From assembly GCA_965656185.1 (NCBI GenBank), contig CBFHJH010000026.1, positions 1 through 10,814 on the forward strand: a stretch of DNA of 10,814 nt, written 5' to 3'. The notes under the pieces were generated by a model, which saw only the letters and a list, made by a program, of their open reading frames with translations, ran no database searches and had not been told where the DNA came from. This DNA comes from Croceimicrobium sp965656185. Lineage in GTDB: Bacteria; Bacteroidota; Bacteroidia; Flavobacteriales; Schleiferiaceae. The translations under genes and the position numbers were made by a program. Below, one piece after another: positions 6,477 through 10,814 of this stretch. Numbering within the stretch: position 1 is the first letter of the stretch; every line of letters begins with the position of its first letter.

Positions 6477-7835
6477 ATGGCAGAAATTGAATTGATCATG
6501 CCCAAAATGGGCGAAAGTGTAGCCGAAGCCACCATTATTAAATGGTTGAAGGAAGAAGGCGATAGCATTGAAGCGGAAGAATCGGTCCTAGAGATCGCTA
6601 CCGATAAGGTAGATAGCGAGGTGCCTGCTCCGGAAGACGGTGTGCTAAAGAAGAAGCTTTTCAATGAAGATGACGTAGTTCAGGTAGGTCAAGTTATTGC
6701 TATCATAGAAACCGATGCAGCCGCTGCCACGAGTGATGATGGCGATGCGAGTGAGAGCCCCGCAGCCGTAGAGGCCAGTCCTGCTCCAGCACAGGAAGCT
6801 GAGAAAATGGTTGCCAATGGTGTGGCCACAGCTACCGCTACAGCAGAAGTACCCCGCAGCGTAAACGGCAAATTCTTCTCGCCTTTGGTTCGCTCGATCG
6901 CGAAAGAAGAAGGCGTTAGTGTTGATGAATTAGAGAAATTGGAAGGGAGTGGTGCCGAAGGTCGCGTGACCAAGGCCGACATCTTAAGTTATATTGATAA
7001 TCGCGGTGATGCACCAACCAGCGCTCCGGCTGAGAAGCAAAGTACTCCAGCCCCTGAAGCGCCAGCAGCCAAAGCGGCTCCTGTTAGCAAACCCGCACCA
7101 CAGGCTCCGCCGGTAAGTATCGGTGGCAATGATGAGATCATTGAAATGGACCGTATGCGTAAGGTTATTGCCGACCACATGGTAATGTCTAAGCATACTT
7201 CACCGCACGTAACTTCCTTTGTAGAAGCCGACGTTACCAATATGGTAAACTGGCGGAATAAGACGAAAGGGGAGTTCCAGAAGCGTGAAGGTGAAAAGCT
7301 AACTTTCACGCCCTTACTTATCGAGGCCTTGGTAAAAGCGATAAAAGATTATCCGATGATCAATGTTTCGGTGGATGGCACCAATATCATCAAACGCGGA
7401 AACATCAATATTGGCATGGCAGCAGCACTGCCTAGCGGTAACCTTATCGTTCCCGTGATCAAGAATGCCGATAATTACAATTTGATCGGTTTGGCTAAAC
7501 AAGTAAATGACTTGGCCAATCGCGCTCGCGCAAATAAATTAAGTCCGGATGAAATTCAAGGAGGAACCTACACCCTAACCAATGTAGGGACCTTTGGAAA
7601 TGTCCTTGGAACTCCGATCATCAATCAACCGCAGGTGGCGATCATGGCCGCAGGAGCGATCGTCAAGAAACCTGCAGTAGTAGAAACACCAGAAGGTGAT
7701 ATGATCGCGATTCGCCAGAAGATGTTCTTGAGCCACAGCTACGACCATCGTGTGGTAGACGGCGCTTTAGGAGGCATGTTTGTACGGCGAGTAGCCGATT
7801 ATTTGGAGGCCTTTGATCCGGACCGCGAACTTTAA
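6477..7835 (+). CDS. 2-oxo acid dehydrogenase E2 component (dihydrolipoamide acyltransferase)
   Basis: E2 forms the core of a 2-oxo acid dehydrogenase complex and passes the acyl group from E1 through lipoyl-lysine to CoA. The 452 residues show the full order. The lipoyl domain (1 to about 78) has MPKMGESVAEATI and the lipoylation motif ATDKVDSE with Lys44. An Ala/Pro-rich linker follows, then the peripheral subunit-binding domain (about 133-173, FSPLVRSIAKEEGVSVDELEKLEGSGAEGRVTKADI split across it). A second Ala/Pro linker leads to the catalytic domain from about 220, ending in HRVVDG with His424 and Asp428. The motifs suit a branched-chain-type E2 (leucine, isoleucine, valine breakdown or branched fatty-acid primers), but pyruvate or another 2-oxo acid cannot be ruled out. 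No E1 or E3 gene lies in the window, so partners are encoded elsewhere. It starts a unit with its own promoter. Confidence 0.95.
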   Translation: MAEIELIMPKMGESVAEATIIKWLKEEGDSIEAEESVLEIATDKVDSEVPAPEDGVLKKKLFNEDDVVQVGQVIAIIETDAAAATSDDGDASESPAAVEASPAPAQEAEKMVANGVATATATAEVPRSVNGKFFSPLVRSIAKEEGVSVDELEKLEGSGAEGRVTKADILSYIDNRGDAPTSAPAEKQSTPAPEAPAAKAAPVSKPAPQAPPVSIGGNDEIIEMDRMRKVIADHMVMSKHTSPHVTSFVEADVTNMVNWRNKTKGEFQKREGEKLTFTPLLIEALVKAIKDYPMINVSVDGTNIIKRGNINIGMAAALPSGNLIVPVIKNADNYNLIGLAKQVNDLANRARANKLSPDEIQGGTYTLTNVGTFGNVLGTPIINQPQVAIMAAGAIVKKPAVVETPEGDMIAIRQKMFLSHSYDHRVVDGALGGMFVRRVADYLEAFDPDREL

Positions 7836-7837
7836 TT

Positions 7838-8605
7838 ATGGATTTACAGCTCAAGCGCCCCATTTGTTTTTTTGATCTAGAAGCTACTGGTACCAGTGTT
7901 ACCAAGGATCGAATAGTTGAGATCAGTATTCTCAAAGTATTCCCCAATGGTAATAAGGAGTCTAAGACTTGGTTGGTGAATCCGGAAGTGGAAATTCCGG
8001 AAGAGGTGGTAGCCATTCATGGCATCAGCAATGAAAAGGTAGCGCAAGAGCCTACCTTTAAAGAATTAGCACATCGGGTGCTGGACATGATCAAAGATGC
8101 GGACCTCGCCGGCTATAATTCCAATCGCTACGATATTCCCCTTCTGGTAGAAGAGTTCTTAAGGGCTGGTATCGATTTCGAAATGGGCAAACGCGTTGCG
8201 GTAGACGTACAAAACATCTTTCACAAGAAGGAGCAGCGCACCTTATCGGCCGCTTATCGTTTTTACTGTGACAAGGAGCTTGAAAACGCCCATTCGGCAG
8301 AAGCTGATACTATGGCCACCTACGAGATCTTGAAGAGTCAGCTCGATCGTTACGAAGATCTAGAGAACGATATGCAAAAACTGGCCGAGTTCAGCAATCG
8401 TTTTCGGGCGGCAGATTTTGCTGGCTTTATCGTGTTTAATGAGGATGACGTGGAGGTATTTAGTTTCGGGAAATATCGAGGTCAGTCGGTAGAAGAAGTC
8501 TTGGACCGAGATCCCGGTTATTTCGGCTGGGTGCAAAATGCCGATTTCCCACTTTATACCAAGAAGATCCTTACCGCCATCAAATTGCGTAAGCTGCAGC
8601 AATGA
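7838..8605 (+). CDS. DEDDh 3'-5' exonuclease (DnaQ/Pol III epsilon-like) with ExoX-like C-terminal module
   Basis: The 255-residue protein starts with a DnaQ-like exonuclease fold. Motif I is FFDLEATGTS with Asp13 and Glu15, motif II is AGYNSNRYDIPLL with Asp99, and motif III is HSAEADT with His152 and Asp157, so the DEDDh set is complete and the enzyme should be active on DNA or RNA 3' ends. A helical linker (about 168-190) leads to a small C-terminal module with SFGKYRGQSVEEVLDRDPGYFGWV (209-232). This resembles the GKYKGK...DPxYLxW module at the end of exonuclease X and in DUF3820-like proteins. It begins 2 bp after the E2 gene and overlaps the next gene by ATGA, so it is cotranscribed with metabolic genes. 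Whether it acts in replication proofreading, repair or RNA trimming cannot be read from the sequence; the lack of a polymerase-binding tail argues against a true epsilon subunit. Confidence 0.9.
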   Translation: MDLQLKRPICFFDLEATGTSVTKDRIVEISILKVFPNGNKESKTWLVNPEVEIPEEVVAIHGISNEKVAQEPTFKELAHRVLDMIKDADLAGYNSNRYDIPLLVEEFLRAGIDFEMGKRVAVDVQNIFHKKEQRTLSAAYRFYCDKELENAHSAEADTMATYEILKSQLDRYEDLENDMQKLAEFSNRFRAADFAGFIVFNEDDVEVFSFGKYRGQSVEEVLDRDPGYFGWVQNADFPLYTKKILTAIKLRKLQQ

Positions 8606-9210
8606 AAATTCTTTGCATAGGTCGAAATTATGCCGATCACGCTAAGGAGCTTAAAAATCAGGTTCCCAGTGAACCGGTGGTTTTCATGAAACCCGACTCG
8701 GCTATTCTGCCAAAGGGTAATGCATTTTTTATACCTGAGTTTAGCGAAAATGTACAGCATGAGATCGAGCTTGTGATTAGGATCGATCGCTTGGGCAAGC
8801 ATATTGAAGAACGTTTTGCCCATCGTTACTATTCCGAATTCACTTTAGGGATCGATTTCACCGCTCGAGATTTGCAATCAAAACTGAAAGAAAAAGGTTT
8901 ACCCTGGGAAAAAGCCAAAGCCTTCGACGGTTCCGCTTTTATCGGTCCCTGGCTCACGAAAAATAAATTCGATCTAAATCATTTAAGCTTTTCCTTGCAA
9001 CGCAATGGCGAAACGGTGCAGACCGGACATAGCTCCGATATGCTTTTTTCGGTCGATAAACTGATCGCTGAGCTCTCTAAGTACTTCACCCTCAAGATCG
9101 GAGATCTAATTTTCACTGGTACCCCGGCGGGAGTGGGGGCAGTGCAAAGTGATGACCTTTTAGAGCTTTTTCTGGAAAATGAGAAACTAGCTCAATTGCG
9201 CGTTAAATAA
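8602..9210 (+). CDS. Fumarylacetoacetate hydrolase family protein (FAHD1/acylpyruvase-like)
   Basis: The 202 residues are close to the short FAHD1-like branch of the FAA hydrolase family, which acts on acylpyruvates or oxaloacetate with a divalent metal in the cytoplasm. Features seen are MKILCIGRNYADHAKEL at the start, FMKPDSAI (28-35), the metal ligands in HEIELV (Glu54, Glu56), GIDFTARDLQ (83-92) with Asp85, LPWEKAKAFDGSAFIGPW (100-117) with the family lysine, and the closing TGTPAGVGAV (172-181). All expected metal-binding residues are present. The start overlaps the exonuclease stop as ATGA. It is the last gene of the E2 unit. The exact substrate is not determined: acylpyruvate hydrolase and oxaloacetate decarboxylase are both possible. 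Confidence 0.92.
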   Translation: MKILCIGRNYADHAKELKNQVPSEPVVFMKPDSAILPKGNAFFIPEFSENVQHEIELVIRIDRLGKHIEERFAHRYYSEFTLGIDFTARDLQSKLKEKGLPWEKAKAFDGSAFIGPWLTKNKFDLNHLSFSLQRNGETVQTGHSSDMLFSVDKLIAELSKYFTLKIGDLIFTGTPAGVGAVQSDDLLELFLENEKLAQLRVK

Positions 9211-9223
9211 AAAAAGTGCGCAA
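9196..9223 (+). terminator. Weak hairpin at the end of the E2 unit, possible terminator
   Basis: TTGCGCGTT (9196-9204) can pair with AAGTGCGCAA-like sequence (9215-9223): six Watson-Crick pairs at the base, two G-U pairs and one A-U pair, around a 10-nt loop. It straddles the FAA hydrolase stop codon and is not followed by a T run, so an intrinsic terminator is only a weak guess. Confidence 0.22.
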
Positions 9224-9226
9224 ATA
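9217..9226 (+). repeat. Third near-copy of the TGCACAAATA box
   Basis: TGCGCAAATA differs by one base from TGCACAAATA at 9283-9292 and has the same orientation. It lies just after the FAA hydrolase stop codon and upstream of the -33 region of the secreted-protein promoter. It may be an auxiliary operator, or part of the weak hairpin at 9196-9223. Confidence 0.4.
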
Positions 9227-9238
9227 ATAATTACCAAA

Positions 9239-9267
9239 TTGTTAATCGTACTGACTTCTTATATTTG
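9239..9267 (+). promoter_or_regulatory. Bacteroidota promoter (TTG / TATATTTG) of the secreted-protein gene
   Basis: TATATTTG at 9260-9267 fits TAnnTTTG exactly. TTG at 9239-9241 lies 18 nt upstream and can serve as the -33 element. This is the best-formed promoter in the window. Transcription would start near 9274 and leave a leader of roughly 25-30 nt before the ATG at 9301. Confidence 0.72.
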
Positions 9268-9292
9268 TGCAACGTCAAAAACTGCACAAATA
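9262..9292. repeat. Perfect 10-bp inverted repeat overlapping the -7 element, candidate operator
   Basis: TATTTGTGCA (9262-9271) and TGCACAAATA (9283-9292) are perfect reverse complements with an 11-nt spacer, a centre-to-centre distance of 21 bp or about two helical turns. The left arm contains most of the -7 element, so a protein bound here would cover the promoter. The left arm would lie upstream of the transcription start, so an RNA hairpin in this gene's leader is unlikely. Confidence 0.55.
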
Positions 9293-9300
9293 CATTTTAT

Positions 9301-10814
9301 ATGAAGAAGTTGTTACTTCTAACGCTGGGTTTGCTTTTTGGAATTAGTTCCCAAGCTCAGGTTGATACTCTGTTCATTGAGACCTTTAATCCTACCGATT
9401 CGGTTACCACCACTAACTTAGGTAGTGCCACAACCTTATGGAAGGATACTACTAATGTGAGCATTAGTTTAGGTCAGTCTTATCACGGAAAAGTGCAGCA
9501 GCCTGCTGCCGGTTCTAATAGCTCTGAGGTGGTTTTCCGCACCAATAGCTTTAGTACCGTGGGTAAGTCTTTCGTTTTCTTACGTTTTTACCATATTGCC
9601 AAGATCAATCAGGTAAACCAAGGCTTGATACGTGTATCTACCGACGGCGGTACTACCTGGACCACCATGAACAGCGCCAACGTTGTTTACCTTGGAAATA
9701 GTAACTGGAACTCTTCTTCAAACTTCCAGGAAGCTTCTTATAATATTCCTAATCAGGGGATCAACCACTGGTTTGCCGGTACCGATCCACCCGTTGCCAA
9801 CAGCTGGTGGCAGTACGAAGAGTTCGATATTTCGAACCTCGCCTTAGACGCAAACGGAAACGGCTACTCAAATGTGCAGGTTGAGTTTAGCTGTTTTGAA
9901 GTTTTAAACCCTGTAGTAGCTGGTCGTGATTACGGTGACGGCTGGTGGGTAGATAATTTGGTGGTAATTGGTTCTACTTGCGAGTTGTTCCCACCACGTT
10001 TTCATTTCAACTATATTCCAAGTCCTTGTTTCCCAGTGCAGCCCACGGGCGGTATCGTTCAGGAGCCAAGTAATAATTACAAAGTTGGTGCGCGTGTTAC
10101 AGATACAGTTCCGGGTGGTGCATCTAATCCAACTTGGGTAACCGGTATCGATAGTGTTTCGGTTTTCTATCGCACCCGCAATAATGGTGTCGTATCGGCT
10201 TGGAGTAACTTTAAATTAAATCTTACCAGTTCAACCAATTCGGAGTACGAAGGAACATTCAACAATATTTTAGTAGGGGATACGGTAGAATACTACTACA
10301 TGGCTTGGGATAATGCTTGTCCCAACGTAACTCGTTTCCCAGATTCAGTGGCCAATCCTCAGAATCCATATTTACGCTTTTGGCCCGAAACCGGGATTCC
10401 ATTTAAATGTGGTGCGCCGGACTGTGGCTCATTACCTGGAACTATTGCTAATTTCCCTTGGGTAGAAGATTTTGAAGGACCACTTTGGGGTGTTGGTACC
10501 GGAATCGGAGATGCAGGTAGCACCCACCGTGGTGACTTCCCTAATGAGCAGTCTGGTAATCGTTATTGGAACGTACAGCCACCAGAAACAGCAACTGGTT
10601 ATGCTTGGTCTATTCGTCAGGGTCCAACCTTTACTCAGTTTACCGGACCTAGCAGTAATCATACTCCCGGTGGTGCGAAATATGTATACGCCGAATCTTC
10701 TCAGGGTGCACAGAATACGACCACTACTTTAGTAACACCCTGTATAGATTTCCGTACCGTAGGGGCAACGAACTGTATGGCCCTTGAATTCTTTTATCAT
10801 TTCTTCGGCGAGGA
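9301..10814 (+). CDS. Secreted multidomain surface protein with MAM-type domain, C-terminus beyond window
   Basis: The frame is open for 504 codons from ATG at 9301 to the edge with no stop. The N-terminus is a classic Sec signal (MKKLLLLTLGLLFGISSQAQ), probably cleaved after about residue 20. Residues 23 to about 226 form a jelly-roll-like module with RVSTDGGTTWTTM (111-123, an Asp-box) and GDGWWVDNLVVIG (212-224). Residues 230-345 look like an immunoglobulin/fibronectin-like module (DSVSVFYRTRNNG, GDTVEYYYMAWDNAC). From about 385, FPWVEDFEG..., TGPSSNHTPGGAKYVYAESS, LVTPCIDF and LEFFYHFFG match the pattern of MAM domains. Cysteines at 227, 243, 340, 370, 375, 481 and 492 suit an extracytoplasmic location. 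Such proteins in this phylum usually end in a type IX secretion sorting domain, which would lie outside the window. It has its own promoter with an inverted repeat. Function as an adhesin or enzyme carrier is inferred. Confidence 0.85.
   Translation, partial: MKKLLLLTLGLLFGISSQAQVDTLFIETFNPTDSVTTTNLGSATTLWKDTTNVSISLGQSYHGKVQQPAAGSNSSEVVFRTNSFSTVGKSFVFLRFYHIAKINQVNQGLIRVSTDGGTTWTTMNSANVVYLGNSNWNSSSNFQEASYNIPNQGINHWFAGTDPPVANSWWQYEEFDISNLALDANGNGYSNVQVEFSCFEVLNPVVAGRDYGDGWWVDNLVVIGSTCELFPPRFHFNYIPSPCFPVQPTGGIVQEPSNNYKVGARVTDTVPGGASNPTWVTGIDSVSVFYRTRNNGVVSAWSNFKLNLTSSTNSEYEGTFNNILVGDTVEYYYMAWDNACPNVTRFPDSVANPQNPYLRFWPETGIPFKCGAPDCGSLPGTIANFPWVEDFEGPLWGVGTGIGDAGSTHRGDFPNEQSGNRYWNVQPPETATGYAWSIRQGPTFTQFTGPSSNHTPGGAKYVYAESSQGAQNTTTTLVTPCIDFRTVGATNCMALEFFYHFFGE

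Noticed and set aside
6689..7309. Overlapping minus-strand open frames opposite the E2 gene
   Set aside because: They are low-complexity shadows of the Ala/Pro-rich linkers of E2 and show no family motif.
7886..7897. 12-bp palindrome ACTGGTACCAGT
   Set aside because: It encodes part of exonuclease motif I, and two to three such palindromes are expected by chance here.
10432..10732. Short open frames on both strands near the right edge
   Set aside because: Both lie within the secreted-protein frame, which is open from 9301 to the edge with a signal peptide and domain motifs.
1..10814. Search for CRISPR repeats, tRNA, insertion sequences, toxin-antitoxin or defence genes
   Set aside because: No direct repeat array, cloverleaf, transposase motif or known defence domain was seen; nearly all sequence is in conserved housekeeping or envelope genes.

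Overview
The window comes from a Bacteroidota genome, most likely a flavobacterium-like member (order Flavobacteriales). Three things point there. Start codons lack Shine-Dalgarno sequences. Three intergenic gaps carry the Bacteroidota -7 promoter element TAnnTTTG (2435, 6429 and 9260). The gene content also fits: an SSS symporter beside a lipoprotein ApbE, a GT2 glycosyltransferase fused to a polyprenyl-sugar-transferase-like tail, an E2 acyltransferase with the DKVDSE lipoyl motif, and a large secreted adhesin-like protein with a MAM-type domain. The genus cannot be fixed by reading. No rRNA, tRNA, CRISPR array, insertion sequence or phage gene was seen.

Layout. Positions 1-2391 are a minus-strand pair: a sodium:solute symporter followed, 3 bp later, by an ApbE-type flavin transferase lipoprotein that runs off the left edge. 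A 55-bp divergent gap separates it from a plus-strand unit (2447-6387) of recR, a polytopic GT-C-like membrane protein and a GT2 fusion glycosyltransferase. These are packed with zero gap (TAA then TTG) and an ATGA overlap. After an 89-bp gap with a promoter comes a second plus-strand unit (6477-9210): a 2-oxo acid dehydrogenase E2, a DnaQ-like exonuclease with an ExoX-like C-terminal module, and an FAA-hydrolase-family enzyme, spaced by 2 bp and an ATGA overlap. A 90-bp gap with a good promoter and an unusual inverted repeat leads to a secreted multidomain protein that is open at the right edge.

How the genes fit together. The tight packing suggests cotranscription more than a shared pathway. 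The second and third genes of the first unit plausibly act together in envelope glycan assembly, while recR is a DNA-repair gene that shares the transcript. E2 and the FAA hydrolase are both carbon-metabolism enzymes, with an exonuclease between them.

Most of the window is ordinary core-genome content and I found no convincing new defence or mobile system. The points most worth a second look are: (i) the sugar-transferase-like tail of the GT2 fusion, which seems to have lost its catalytic segment; (ii) a perfect 10-bp inverted repeat overlapping the -7 element of the secreted-protein gene, with a third near-copy of the same box upstream; (iii) a probably leaderless recR transcript; and (iv) the TTG start placed directly on the recR stop codon.
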